DNA of 64,000 nucleotides from Unio delphinus (lineage: Eukaryota; Mollusca; Bivalvia; Unionida; Unionidae). The DNA lies in the NCBI GenBank assembly GCA_029339505.1, contig JAQISU010000132.1, positions 5,241,001 through 5,305,000 of the forward strand. Direction: 5' to 3'. The translations under genes and the position numbers were made by a program. How positions within the stretch are numbered: the stretch's first letter is position 1; each line of letters begins with the position of its first letter. The notes beneath the pieces are model-generated. The model was not told the DNA's origin. It did not search any database and saw only the letters and a program-made list of their open reading frames with translations. This document shows, piece by piece, positions 27,066 through 39,062 of this stretch.

Positions 27066-27917
27066 ATGATTGATATTTGGGGGAGATCTTTGAAACCCAA
27101 ACCCGATGGCACTGCACCACCTGATTCTGTCAAGGATATAACAAAAAAAATTAAAGATGAAATCGCTGAGACGTTGAACTTAACAAATGTTGATCCTAAT
27201 GAAATAGTTGTATTTCAGGACAAACAGGGTAAATTGAAATCTAGTAATATTTCTCTGGATGATATTTTAGTTAAACAACGAAACGCAATCGAGGATACTA
27301 TCGCGTTATTTTCCGATCAGGGTAAACTCAAACCGGGTGTACTCGTTTCGACGATTACAGATCGATTAAAAACTCTCAACGATGAGTTAAACAATTCTCT
27401 GGCTGTACTAAAAATACTTGAATCTAAAATTGAAGATAACGTAAAACAGTTTATATCATTTCGTAGAAATATCATTGATAAATTTATTGGAACCCAGTTG
27501 GATAAAATTGAAATAAAACTCCCTGATATTAAAAAATCCATCGATGAGACGAAAACTTTCATCGAAGCCGTCAAAGGTGATTTTTCGAGGATGATAACAA
27601 TCATTGAAAAAACAAAAATTCCTCATGAGAAAACCAATAACGTAGTATATACAATCCAACACGGATCATTTGAGTGGACACCTGCAAACAACAAATTAGA
27701 TATCACAGCTACTATCAAGGGTATTTATCGATTAACGCTGGTAGCACCAATTCAATTTAATATATCATCGTCGAGTTCATCCGGGGTCAACAATACGATT
27801 TCAACGATCATCGACAAGGATAAAACTGAACGGTTAACGATAAAAGCCGATGATAAAAGTTTGGCTAAGGCATCAGTAACATGGTATCTGGAATTCGTAG
27901 CGGATTTAAGTAAATAA
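27066..27917 (+). CDS. Coiled-coil protein with beta-rich C-terminus (fibre-like candidate)
   Basis: A 283-aa protein. After a Pro-rich start (GRSLKPKPDGTAPPD), residues about 25-190 are dominated by heptad-like helices (IEDNVKQFISFRRNIIDKF). The last 85 residues turn beta-rich and Ser-rich (GSFEWTPANNKLDITATI, FNISSSSSSGV). Stalk plus globular head is the general plan of attachment fibres, but I see no sequence match to a named fibre, so this is inference from architecture. It sits in the virion block between the protease and a membrane protein. Confidence 0.6.
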   Translation: MIDIWGRSLKPKPDGTAPPDSVKDITKKIKDEIAETLNLTNVDPNEIVVFQDKQGKLKSSNISLDDILVKQRNAIEDTIALFSDQGKLKPGVLVSTITDRLKTLNDELNNSLAVLKILESKIEDNVKQFISFRRNIIDKFIGTQLDKIEIKLPDIKKSIDETKTFIEAVKGDFSRMITIIEKTKIPHEKTNNVVYTIQHGSFEWTPANNKLDITATIKGIYRLTLVAPIQFNISSSSSSGVNNTISTIIDKDKTERLTIKADDKSLAKASVTWYLEFVADLSK

Positions 27918-27928
27918 CTAAATTGAAA

Positions 27929-27971
27929 GGATTTCACAATTGAAAACGCTAGTGTTTTTAAAATAACAACA
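27929..27971 (+). promoter_or_regulatory. Shared regulatory boxes before the membrane-protein gene
   Basis: GGATTTCACAATTGAAAA (27929-27946) is identical to 24111-24128, and AAAACGCTAG directly after it is also present at 24087-24096. The order of the two boxes is swapped between sites. Confidence 0.6.
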
Positions 27972-28520
27972 ATGACTTTGTCATCAACGCAATGTCGCTA
28001 TGATCAGGTCAGAGAATTTCAGAATAGACTCAAAACCCTCACTGAGGAATATCAAATAAAAATAAAAAAATACCGACGAAGAATCACCGCAATTGATGTT
28101 ATTATATACTCGGTGTCAAGCGTTCTCACTGGTGCCGGAATAATACTTGCATCGGTTACAATGATTGCCCCGGTCGTAGTTCCAATTTGCATTTCTGCGG
28201 TGGCTACAATCGGGGGTATATCAACCGGGATAGCAAAAAAGATATCATCATGCAGCCAGAGTAAACTGCAGAATTACTTACTTCAATTTCATATTGCATC
28301 AACCGCATACTCGCAATTATCATTGATGATATCGTCGTCACTCGACAATACGATTATATCAGATAGTGAATTCTCAGCGATGGTCAGTATTTTTGATTCC
28401 GCGATATCGAAATTAGAGCGACAACATGAGTATAATAACAATGACAACACCGATGGAATCAGAAAACACGAACCCAAAAAACAAAATGATCTCAATAATA
28501 TCAACATTACCAGATTGTGA
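27972..28520 (+). CDS. Putative membrane protein
   Basis: A 182-aa protein: an N-terminal charged helix (KTLTEEYQIKIKKYRRRI), then two adjacent hydrophobic segments (about 40-62 and 64-85: DVIIYSVSSVLTGAGIILAS, IAPVVVPICISAVATIGG), a basic stop, and a hydrophilic Asn/Asp-rich tail. Similar short Gly/Ala two-helix proteins are frequent near the end of Maverick-type virion blocks (recollection). The 3' end of the gene includes one copy of a roughly 150-bp tandem duplication, so its C-terminus may be extended relative to the ancestral form. Confidence 0.6.
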   Translation: MTLSSTQCRYDQVREFQNRLKTLTEEYQIKIKKYRRRITAIDVIIYSVSSVLTGAGIILASVTMIAPVVVPICISAVATIGGISTGIAKKISSCSQSKLQNYLLQFHIASTAYSQLSLMISSSLDNTIISDSEFSAMVSIFDSAISKLERQHEYNNNDNTDGIRKHEPKKQNDLNNINITRL

Positions 28521-28670
28521 GTTCTCAGTGATGGTCAGTATTTATGATTCCTCGATACCAAAATTAGAAATAAATCATGAGTATAATGACGACACAGATG
28601 GAATTACTTCAACAAGTAGTGGAGAACACGAACCCAGTACAAACGAGTATGATATCAATAACATCTACGA
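28366..28670. repeat. About 151-bp diverged tandem duplication at a gene junction
   Basis: TTCTCAG.GATGGTCAGTAT occurs at 28371 and 28522. The whole block (…GATTCC.CGATA.C.AAATTAGA… through ATGAGTATAAT…, GAACACGAACCCA) is repeated with about 15-20% divergence. Each copy contains the end of the membrane-protein frame and an ATGAGTATAAT start of the next gene. Confidence 0.85.
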
Positions 28671-29938
28671 AACCCGAGTTTAGTGTGAATTTCCCCTCTC
28701 CGGTTCCTGTGAGCGAAATCGCGCTAGCAAAACTACGAATGTATCACAGTTGGCCTAATATCAGATCGGTAGCATTTGGTGGTCAACAACCCAATAATTC
28801 ACTGGTGTTCTCGTATAAGAATAAACCCGACGGAACCCCAGACTGGAACGTCGTTTCCATACCAACTGGGTCATACCAAATAGAACAAATCAATGATGAA
28901 TTCGCGCGTAGAATAAAATCGATTACTGGAGTAGAGTCAAAAATCGCTATAACAGTTCATGAACCGACGCTATCATCCGCCATTGAGATAAGCACAGAAG
29001 GATACGTCGTAGATATCTATCAAAGCTCAATAAGAACCGTACTAGGATGGCCTGAAAAACCACCCCAGAGTAAAACCGTTGATTTACCAGAACCACAAAA
29101 AACTGATTATGTCACAGACAGGATAAAACCTAAAAATCCAATAAGGAGTTATAAAGATTACCAACCCGATTCAAAGTTTTTTTATATCCTTTACAATAAT
29201 GTTGGAGGGAAATATCTTTTTGTTAACGAACTTAAAATCGCTGAAAATTTCACAGCAATGAATAATGATTTTTCACTGTTGTTAACATCTCTTAAATCCG
29301 GCTCTCTTACCCGAGATGAATTTATCAGCGTCGTAGAAACATGTAACAAAATTATCGACGATATGGAAAAATTTAATTCACAAATTATTCAAGAGGTATT
29401 GGATGACAGTAATCCTGAAATAAGAACAATTTTTGCAGAAGGCAAGGGCATCCCCGTCAAGGATATTCCAACAGTCAAACTACCAGGATATAACGTACCA
29501 GAACTAAAAAAATCTCTCAACGATGCTATCGATATTGGTTTTAAAATAATTCATGACGCATGGAAAAAAACAACATCACCGGAAATAAAAATCCTCAAAC
29601 ATAATAATGACCCAGATGGTGGTGGTAGGCATATCGCTCCGTTCAACGTGAATATATCCTCAGTGATTGCGCTTAATTTAGTGTGTGATGTTATCGAAGG
29701 AAGCTATCAGATTAATCTAGAGCAATCAAATCAAGCTCAGCAGGGATATATTCTTTATTCATTTGCACCAACAGCTCCTCCAGGATTCCTAATTATTGAA
29801 AACCCAATTAATCCTGTCTATATGCGATGCCATAATAATTCATTAACCAGAATTAATTTCAAACTCACCGACCAGTCAAATAATCTGATTGATTTACAAG
29901 AAGAGGTGTTAGCGATTAGTCTGTTTGTGAAATCCTAA
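28577..29938 (+). CDS. Minor capsid (penton-like) candidate
   Basis: A 453-aa protein. The N-terminal third has the block VPVSEIALAKLRMYHSWPNI, then NNSLVFSYKNK and IPTGSYQIEQINDEF. The last 100 residues have SVIALNLVCDVIEGSYQI, ILYSFAPTAPPGFLIIENP, and a beta-rich tail ending VLAISLFVKS. These paired blocks recur in F54H12.2-associated elements of invertebrates and are the usual candidate for the penton/minor capsid protein of Mavericks (recollection, moderate certainty). A central insert of about 200 residues (KPPQSKTVDLPEPQKTD to the DDSNPEIRTIFAEGKG region) is less typical. The ATG lies in the second copy of a tandem duplication; an equivalent ATG in copy 1 (28426) opens only an 85-codon frame. 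Confidence 0.7.
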   Translation: MSIMTTQMELLQQVVENTNPVQTSMISITSTKPEFSVNFPSPVPVSEIALAKLRMYHSWPNIRSVAFGGQQPNNSLVFSYKNKPDGTPDWNVVSIPTGSYQIEQINDEFARRIKSITGVESKIAITVHEPTLSSAIEISTEGYVVDIYQSSIRTVLGWPEKPPQSKTVDLPEPQKTDYVTDRIKPKNPIRSYKDYQPDSKFFYILYNNVGGKYLFVNELKIAENFTAMNNDFSLLLTSLKSGSLTRDEFISVVETCNKIIDDMEKFNSQIIQEVLDDSNPEIRTIFAEGKGIPVKDIPTVKLPGYNVPELKKSLNDAIDIGFKIIHDAWKKTTSPEIKILKHNNDPDGGGRHIAPFNVNISSVIALNLVCDVIEGSYQINLEQSNQAQQGYILYSFAPTAPPGFLIIENPINPVYMRCHNNSLTRINFKLTDQSNNLIDLQEEVLAISLFVKS

Positions 29939-29945
29939 AGACTTG

Positions 29946-30220
29946 ATCAAATCATTTATTATTTTTTGTTAACCAGAACTGAAATCACTAGTGATGAAAT
30001 CACTAGCAGCAGAGAGGGTGGATGACCACATCGTTGCGAGCAAAATCGTAAAATATCCGTTTTTGCAAAAATGGAGACTTTTTTTTTGGTTAAATGAGAT
30101 TTGTTGGAAGTCTTATTTTTTGTCTGAAAACGTAGTGTGTAGGCCATATTTTGTTCGAAAACATGATCTGGAAGCCTTATTTTTGCTTGAAATCGTGGTC
30201 TGTTCACCCTCTCTGCTGCT
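29946..30220 (-). repeat. Right terminal inverted repeat
   Basis: Reverse complement of 15473-15733 plus a roughly 15-bp internal duplication (AGTGATTTCA). Ends with CACCCTCTCTGCTGCT at 30205-30220. The inner copy of the 16-mer (AGCAGCAGAGAGGGTG) lies at 30005-30020. Confidence 0.93.
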
Positions 30221-30225
30221 ACTTC
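30221..30225. other. Right target-site duplication ACTTC
   Basis: Matches 15468-15472 exactly. Confidence 0.85.
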
Positions 30226-30680
30226 TGATTATTTAAACAGTACAAGAGTAAATATAACAGGTAATTAACGTTACCTTACGATAAGCAGTATCGTCCTAAC
30301 AAATGAAATTATTTCATATATCTCTATAAATCTTGCAATTATGAATGAACATTAGGATCGCATGCAATCAATTCTGCTAATGAACGACTATTAAATTGAA
30401 AGATAAATTGCATAGCAACGCTAGCATCAACACATTTACATGAAACTGAATAAACGATACATAAAATAGAACCTTGTCATATTAACAAGTTACATATAGC
30501 AAATACAAAAATAGAATATTACCTGAAATTAAAATTTCGTATCTAAATGCTGCTAACTTTAGAACTTGAGCATCCGGTACTAAGCCTTGTCTTTCTCGAA
30601 AGGCAGACACCTGGTCCCTTCCTTGTGTAACGAGGAAAGCACTAATCCTTCTTAGGTTTCCTCCGCAGCCAAACAATAAT

Positions 30681-30763
<83 letters not shown>

Positions 30764-31064
30764 AAAATTTCGGACTTAAGTATTTCGATTAAGGTTGTCA
30801 CTTTGTTCCATAATGTAGGCATTAATTCCACTCAGCCAATCATCAACAGTTGTTTCTCAAAAGGTTTCCTAAGACAAACATTTGTTTCATCCGTGAGAAT
30901 GTTTGAAACACGTTACATAACTTTTTCCTTTGAATGATGCCTATTTGACACGGATCGAAATTTCAGCTGTCTCTTTCTCAACCCTCTAAAGGACATAACG
31001 TCAATTTCATTGAATTAGAACACTTTGACGTTTTAACACTGAAATGGCAGGAGTTCAGAGTAAA
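30226..31064. other. Intergenic DNA with a CT microsatellite
   Basis: No gene recognised. Holds a long perfect (CT)n tract at about 30684-30760. Confidence 0.6.
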
Positions 31065-31915
31065 TGTGGCAATGACCCGTCCCAAATACTCCCTGGTCAA
31101 AATATGATAAAATATTCAAGCAAGGAACATTCAACTTTAAGGTTCATTGCTTATTCGAAATTCGATAATTCACATTATGTAGTATTTATACTTAATTACT
31201 AGAACCGTTTCGTACATAAAATTAATTACCTTTGTAGTGTCTAATTTGCATGTGTACTTGAGAAATGAGCTAGTGTATATAGAAAATTATGTAGATATTT
31301 AGCTTGTGGTCAGAATTAATATTGTAATTCGCTAGTAGGTTACTTCGTAGTGAACTAGTGCATTTATTCATCTGATATATTATAATTTACACATGCTTGA
31401 ATTGCGAATTTCGAAAATGGTTGAAGTGTGTAAGATTACTTACTATGGTTGTATGCATATATCAGAGCATAGATATTTGAATATTTGTGTACTTTGTATG
31501 AGTTGTAATGTAAATAAATGCGTCTGATTGTTGTGATATTGTTTAATATAATGGGTTTAGGAATATGTACTGATACCACACGTTATTGATGTATGAGAAT
31601 TAATTTATTACGACGTTGTTTTCCATACATGAACGAACGATGATGACAGGCTAGACGCAGTGAGAGATAAGAGGGGTAGGGAAAAAATTGTACCGTCCTT
31701 ATGATTTAGCAAAGCAGTTGGAGCCGACAAAGTCTATTCGGTGGGAAGTGGATGAGGAGGAAAACGAGCCAAGGAGGAGTATTTAGACGTTGAGGAGAAG
31801 GAGTTTGGGGAAAGTCGCGAGTAAGAAGATAATTGGAGAAATAGGAGAGGCGAATACAGAGATGAGTAAAATACAAGGACAGGTGGAAAGCTATCTCACA
31901 CTACTAATAAAGTGA
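31065..31915 (+). mobile_element. Candidate solo LTR related to the 6.6-kb element
   Basis: Begins TGTGGCAATGACCCGTCCCAAA, close to the LTR start TGTGGCGTTGCCCGACCCAAA at 6610. The right part is a GA-rich stretch (ggaggaaaacgagccaaggagg) followed by gatgagtaaaatacaaggacaggtggaaag…ctcacact, which resembles 9760-9815 downstream of the 3' LTR. The middle 700 bp are not similar, no internal coding sequence is present, and a target duplication is not clear. Confidence 0.3.
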
Positions 31916-34463
31916 TGCAATATGCTATTATATGCCCGAGCGGAAGGAGAGTACATTGGAAATTTGAAGCATTGCTTTCTGTGGTCTTGGAGCTTTACAT
32001 CTATCTTTCACTATTTTAATTTCCAACCAAAATCGAGGCTGGGTGGGACTTCTATTATCTATCATAACTTTTTTTGTGAATATTAGGAGAACCATAGCGC
32101 AACCATAACACAAAAATTATAGTAGAGACATAACAACCTGTCACACCACAGTGAAGTTATTCCATTAAATATCAATTTCTTCATTAAAAACAATAATCAC
32201 CACCCAAAAAAATATGTATTGGGAGACTTGAAGTTTCATCATTTAAAATATCCAAGATCCTCAGTTCTCTTGACCTGTCTGTGTACTGGTATTTTCTCTT
32301 TCATAACTCCCATGTCGTCTGATATAGTTACAAATAGACCATATTATATATACGTGCGTGTGTGTGTGTGTGTGTGTGTGTTTGTGTTTAGACAGAACAT
32401 TTGCTTCAAGAGATATATAGAAACAACATGAACAAATTTAGTGAACCGGCTTTTTGCAAACCGTTGCTTTTATTTTCTCGCCGATTTCAATATTGAAGAA
32501 ATGCAACGAATACAATTGTATAAAAATAAATAATATCTAATAAGTACATGGCACTCACAGTATTGTTACATACTACCATGTATAATGTCTTTTTACATTT
32601 ACATGAATGGATTTAACAATGGCTAAAGGACAAACTTACCAAATTCACCTCATGCTTGCTATTATTTCCAGGGTATTCTTCTCCAACATTTCATAATGAT
32701 AAATTGATATACTAGAAGACTCATGGCAGTGACGTTGTAAGGAATTCGGAACGAATTTAAACAATCGACGTTATGTAGACTAATGACTTATTTTAAAGAA
32801 ATTCTTCTATCGCTATACATACAGATGTGATAATTACTTAGAAACAACTCTAGAACGAGTCAAAAGTAATTAAATTTTGCTGGCTTTCATACAGTCTTTC
32901 AATGAATGGTAACGAATTTTATTCAGATAATCATTTTTTATGGAGTTCAATTCATTTGATTGATTCAAGACGTTTAGTGTTACTCAATATTTGTAATTAT
33001 TCAGGGCTATCTTTCCTGCTGCATTTGGAAATAGTTACTTGTTTTATTAACTCCAAGGCTCGTTAAATTTACTCATTGATGGCTTCAGCACTACTCGAAA
33101 TAAAATACTGATTGACACATTGGCCATTTAATAATATTCAGCTCGGTAAATGTCAGTATGAATTTGTCAAATTGCAAAATCAGTCTGCTATAGACGGGTT
33201 ACAATTTAATTATTGTTTGTTTTCGACTCGTACATATGAACTGTACCCTGCCTTTTATTCAATTTGTTCGTTATCATTCTTTTATATATACAGATATATC
33301 AGGCATGCATCACTTCAACACAAACTAATATACATGTAATGGAATGCTAATGGCTATAGCGTTAAAAGCACAAAACAAAAGTACTCACAAAATATTTACA
33401 TGCAAAACACAACCTAAAATTACAATTTATTTCTTGTGCGTACAGATAACATTTAAAAGTATTAATTCTGTCATTGTTGCATTAAAAATGTTCGGAAAAA
33501 CACTTTGCTAAATGTAACATTTGCAGTAACATCATTAATGAACACATTATGATCATAAAACTTCAGGTTGTAATGCCCCATTTTTCTTTTTAATTCAGTT
33601 TCAACAGAATGCATAATATATTTAAAAACATCATTCAGTATTTTACCTTTAATCTTTATAATTCATAATCCATAAAAGGACATGTCTTAGAAGTTCTCCA
33701 TACACAATGAAATCCATGGCATACTTTATAAATAATAAACTTGAAATAAAGACGCATACAGTGTATTGTCCAAACTAATTAAAACAAACCAAGGAAAACA
33801 ATTAGATATTAGTGATTTCGATTTGAGACGTAAAGCAAGTAATTTCATTATTTATCTCCCTTGCATGGTGCATACTTGAAAGAGCAAATACTTAAATGCA
33901 AGATGATTTACATAATAATAGTGTTGTTGTCAGTTTAAATATACAAGTATCAAGTCTACAATAAATTTTAAATGGAATCAGCACCGTTTTATCATGGTGG
34001 TGTGATCTTACAAAAACATAATAGTAGCATTAATCAATTTTGTAACAATATTGATAAAAACAGATTGTTTACATCTAGTATGTTTGATCGATTTATCAGC
34101 AAATCAGTGAACATTTTAAAACTGGTCACATGAACTATTCAGAAACGTTTATATTCGTAACTTATTTTGTAATCCATCCTGATTTCGATTGCAAAGCACT
34201 TGCTTTTTCATAAAAACCACTCTGTGAAACTATAATTCTGTCTAATGTACACCTTTTGACAAAACCAAATAGGTCCATCAAACATAAGTAGCTGCATACT
34301 GTTAGTTAATACTGTTCATTGTCATTCCTTGGTTTCCTACACGTAGGTTTCTTCCTCGTTACAGCAGGTAACGCGATTCTCAGACAGTGGAACACCTCCC
34401 TTTCATTGCAAGTGGAAGAATATTTGGCATATCAACTCAAGCTATAGTCCAAGTCAACTGCTT
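31916..34463. other. Intergenic DNA and probable PiT 3' UTR
   Basis: No independent gene recognised. A (GT)n tract lies at about 32353-32381. The part next to 34464 is presumably the 3' untranslated region of the minus-strand phosphate transporter; its polyadenylation site cannot be fixed from sequence alone. Confidence 0.5.
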
Positions 34464-37400
34464 TCATATAACCTTCATGAAAATTGCCATAAATGCTGCG
34501 CTGAGTCCAGCTGATACAGGAACAGTCACAAACCATGCCAAGATAATGTTTCGGAAGAGAGTCCAGTCTACAGATTGTTTGGAACGCACAAACCCCGTGC
34601 AAACGACAGAGCCCACCTTGCAATGCGTAGTGCTTATTGGAATACCCACATTAGAGGCAACTAGAACTGTAAGTGCGGATCCAAGCTCAATGCAAAATCC
34701 ACTGCAAATACAATAAGAATAATTAATATTTTATTTTGAATAAGCATGTTCAAATTGCATTTTAGAATCATCGATGTAACTGAGCATATTTATAATAAAA
34801 TTATATTACACGTGCAAGCTCTACTTTAACACAATTCCCTCGAAAGAGACAACAAACTTGTAACCGCGCAAAAGAAATTACCAAGACTTCAATACAAAAA
34901 CATTTCTTCCTCGAGCTACCAAATGTTGAAATCAAGTCTAATCGTTTTCGGCAACAAAAATATTTAAAAATAGCTACTGTGGTAAATATAATGGACGTCA
35001 GAGTACCCCCATTTTCAATTCGGATAAAGCAGATATCATGTTAAGGATTTTTGTGAAGGGGAGTATAGAAAATATTTTGAAGAAAACAAACGCCTTTGTG
35101 GCGAACATATTAGTTATAAGAGTGACATGATTATCGTTTAGGGAAAATATATTTTAAGTCGATTGGTGCAAAGAAGGTATATCTGACAATACAGCTACCA
35201 TAGCGGATATGACGATTAGTCATTAAAGAACCAATTTAAATAATTTAGGATGTGTAGCGATAACAAACTTTTGGTAACGAATAGAGAGACGAGGGACGAG
35301 GTTCGGATGAAAGAACTCCCACAAGCTATACGAGCCTTTGACCAGTAGAGCTAAATTACACAGTGTTATGGATCCACACATAAATGTCTACTTTGTTATA
35401 AACAGATAGAGGTTTTTAATATAAAATTGAATGTGATGATCTTAATTCACTGATCAGATTCATAAGTGAAGTTACACATCATAATGGTGATGACTTAATG
35501 TCAAAATTGCTAAGTAAAATATCTAGGTTCACAAACATGATATAAGACAAAAGAATAATAGATCATATATAGCGGTTGCTTAAGGAATCACTGCTCACCT
35601 GGACGGTGTGATTTTTGTGAGATCCTCTCCCATTGTTTTCATGACTTTACTACCCCAAATCCATAGACCCAAAGAAATCCCAACGCCACCGTACACAAGG
35701 ATCCAGATTGGAACTGGAACTTTCTGGGCGACATTGCCAGTGGTTGCGGTAACCCAAAGGGCAACAACTGGACCGATGCAATTGCTGGAATATAGTGTAA
35801 ACAATTTGCTGCTAAACAGGAAAAATACCACCGCAACAAACAGTCAATTAGATATATTGTCCATTTAATTTGCTTCTCATGTTATAATATCCAGATATTG
35901 CACAAGACAATGTATACATAAACATTTACCAACGTATGCGGACTGACAATGTTTCGTGTCATTGATGTATTTTCAACACATTCACTGATTCAGACACGTT
36001 TCATAGCGCGTCGTGATGTATGCACTGCTGGTGAAAGTTTGTCGTGTTCACACTTGGCCACGCTGCTCAGCTAATTACATCAATTAATTAAATATTGCGT
36101 AGCTACTAACCGCTATGTTAAGCAAGTTTCAGTATAACATTTTTGAAAACTAAGCCTTCAATACGATTAATAAAAATATCTGCATTGCCGATCATAACAA
36201 AACATCCTCTATATCCAAAGACAAAATAGATCTACTGCTTTATACTCAATTGAATGAGGAAATTCGTTTCTAAATTAAAGATCTTTCTCTTGTCAAATCT
36301 TGGAATCATTAAGTACGAAGTGATTTCCGTACATCAAAAATGCAAGCAATAAAAATGATAAAATGGCTGTCTTAAATAGCAAGTATGGAGACAGTGAATT
36401 TCAGTTTAGAAACTTAAATTATACTTGTACGATTATTCTAATGTATATAACCAAGGCATAAATGCTGAAAAGATAGACATTTACCTGACGTCGTTACCTC
36501 CATGGGCAAATGACCCAAACACTGCTGTGAGGATTTGAAGAAATGAGAACAATTTTGCAGTTTCGGGTTTGTCATGAACTAGCTGTCTGGCATGTCTTCT
36601 TTCAGCCTGGAGAGATAGAGCGTATAATCGTTTGCTTTGTATTACTTATTGATTTAGCTATTTAGGTAAATCTGGATTTAACTAGATCCTACGAGAGATT
36701 ACCGTTCAAACTGAAATCACGAACACTATGAATAATAATGCCTTGAAAGAATATCACTAATAAAATCATCTGACTCGATTGCATGATACACATGATCTAT
36801 TTTTAAAACAGAGTTATTTGGAAAACAATGAAATTTTGTACTTTGTGTATGATACACTTGGTTGTGGAACAAGTTTGAATATTTGACAGGGTGTTCATTA
36901 CAAACAATATTTAGACAAATATATACATGTACATGTATTCTTTGCTACTAGATCCCGATTTTTATTTATAACGGTTTGCTGCATTTTCCTTTTATTACAC
37001 ATATAATTTGGCTTGGTCCAGTGTTTCCTTCTGAAAGATCGACTAATTCTTTAAACTGATCAAGAATCAATAGTTTGACTATTTAAGGGTTATTCTAGAC
37101 GTTTTTAAGTAAAATAAAAACTTACAGCAATGCCCGTTTCAAGACTGTTCGCGGAAATGTCAGTGATGCTGCTCTCAAATGAACCTGTAAAAGATCATCG
37201 TACAAGTAGATATAGAAAGCCAGCTATAAATATTGATAGGAGAACGCCTCAATTTAGTATTTTTATCGAAAGAAGCATGTCATTACACGAACTGTCTAGG
37301 AAATAATATAAGATCTAAAACATTCTGAATCATAAAACGCTGACTTTTAATTGTATCGCTTTGGTTTCAAGACAACAACTTAAACTACATTCAATGCCTA

Positions 37401-39030
37401 CAACGTTTTCCTAACTGTCCATTAAATTTGGGTCTATATCAGATGACGTTTGTGTAAACAGTCGACAAATTTTGCATATCTAAATATATCTAACCCTCAG
37501 ACACGTCTGTAATATTTAAATAGTCTCAGAACGTAACTAAATCCGAGTAAGAACAAAATTGGTACAGCATCCCAAGAGAAAAGTAAAAAAAAAAAAAAAA
37601 AAAAATGAAAGATAAAGAATGGAAGGCGTGCAATAGCACGCAAAAGCCAGAATGAATGTTAAGTATATATAACTAAACAGGATCATTAACAACTTACCAG
37701 TAACATTGTTTGTATTTCCGGTAATCAGTGGAGTTAGAGTTCCATCAACTTTAATTTCAATAGGTAACAAAGGCATTGACGAAGACACGCTAGCTGTTCC
37801 AAACGACGACGCCATGCTTATACCACCAGGTGTTTTTGTACCTAGAAGAATTTGCTCCTGCAATAGGTAAGGCAATGTATCCAATTGAAAAAGAAATGCT
37901 ATAATGTTCATCTTGATATATGTAAATACTGTGTATTGGATTCACTCGTAATCAACATAAGACATTAAATTAAGTTAAATTTGTAAACTTTTCTTAAAAA
38001 TAATTTTGAGGAAAAAGATTATATGGAACTTTGTGGAAGATTTTGTTTTATAAATTTTAATAATTTAAATTTAAATTTTAAAATTTTTGAAGCAGTTTTA
38101 AAACAAAATATCAGATGCAATGTTCCTTACCTTTGAAACTTCTTTAACATGTAGAGAGGGTGTCGTTTCCCTGGAGTCTCCTTTGTTTTCTATTGAGAAA
38201 AAAAATTAAATGTTCTCCCATTAATCAAGAATATAAATAAATATAATTAGTGTCTTCTTTTTATCTCAGCTTTCGGCCAAAATACTAAGCGACTTATTTC
38301 ACCTAGCAAATAGTGGGATTAGTGTAAATTCGTTGGCTATGTTCCAACTTCAAAATGTATTATTTATTCCTCAATTTAAAAATGTACATGCATTTTCCTT
38401 CTACGTCGCTCTTATCGATCTTGCAAATACCATCGTCTTCATTTTCAGTACTAGAATTAGTACAAAACGCCACTGTCTATTTTAATGTTATCGAATGTAT
38501 GCCTGCAAAATGCCTTGTTTATATATATATATATATTTCTCTTATATAAATTCTAAAATTTAAATGCAAGTGTGTACAACCAGGCTGGACATAATTGTCT
38601 TCGATTGCGTGTAATAAAGCAATTCGACCGACGAGTTTGATGAGACGCATACCAATGCAGAGTCTAGTTTGTTTTCCAAATCATATGTCAATTGTGTACT
38701 TCTTGAGAAAAGGTTCATATAAACGAATGTCATCTAAGCTTTACGTTTTTAAAGATATCAGTCGTATGGATATCTAGATTAGTATAAATCTTACCATTAT
38801 TATTCTTCTCTTCATTTTCTATGCAGCACTTGTTTAATACCATAACAACCTCTTCCCGATTTGGGCATTCAGAACTGGGCTCTTCGCATTCGGATATAGC
38901 TCTCAAGCCCCTTCGAAGAGCTGTTGGAAATTATAAGGAATTGTTAATATTAGCTAAAAACTATACGATGGACATACATACATACATACATACATACATA
39001 CATACATACATACATACATACATACATACA

Positions 39031-39062
<32 letters not shown>

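Larger units (their letters stand above)
15473..30220. mobile_element. Maverick/Polinton (adintovirus-like) element, near-intact
   Basis: A 14,748-bp element bounded by terminal inverted repeats starting AGCAGCAGAGAGGGTG and flanked by a perfect 5-bp duplication ACTTC (15468-15472 and 30221-30225). The 5'-AG terminus, the DDE integrase, family-B polymerase, A32-type ATPase, adenain-like protease and F54H12.2-like capsid protein together define the Maverick/Polinton-adintovirus group (established knowledge). Unusual cargo includes the polymerase-helicase-HNH fusion, a free HNH/NUMOD endonuclease and a zinc-ribbon/PLA2 locus. Reading frames are open apart from one A-tract break, and coding density is high with overlapping or nearly abutting genes, unlike the surrounding host DNA. 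A decayed inverted relative lies 24 kb away. Confidence 0.93.

Noticed and set aside
28426..28683. Separate 85-aa gene
   Set aside because: It is the orphan start of the minor-capsid gene in the first copy of a tandem duplication.
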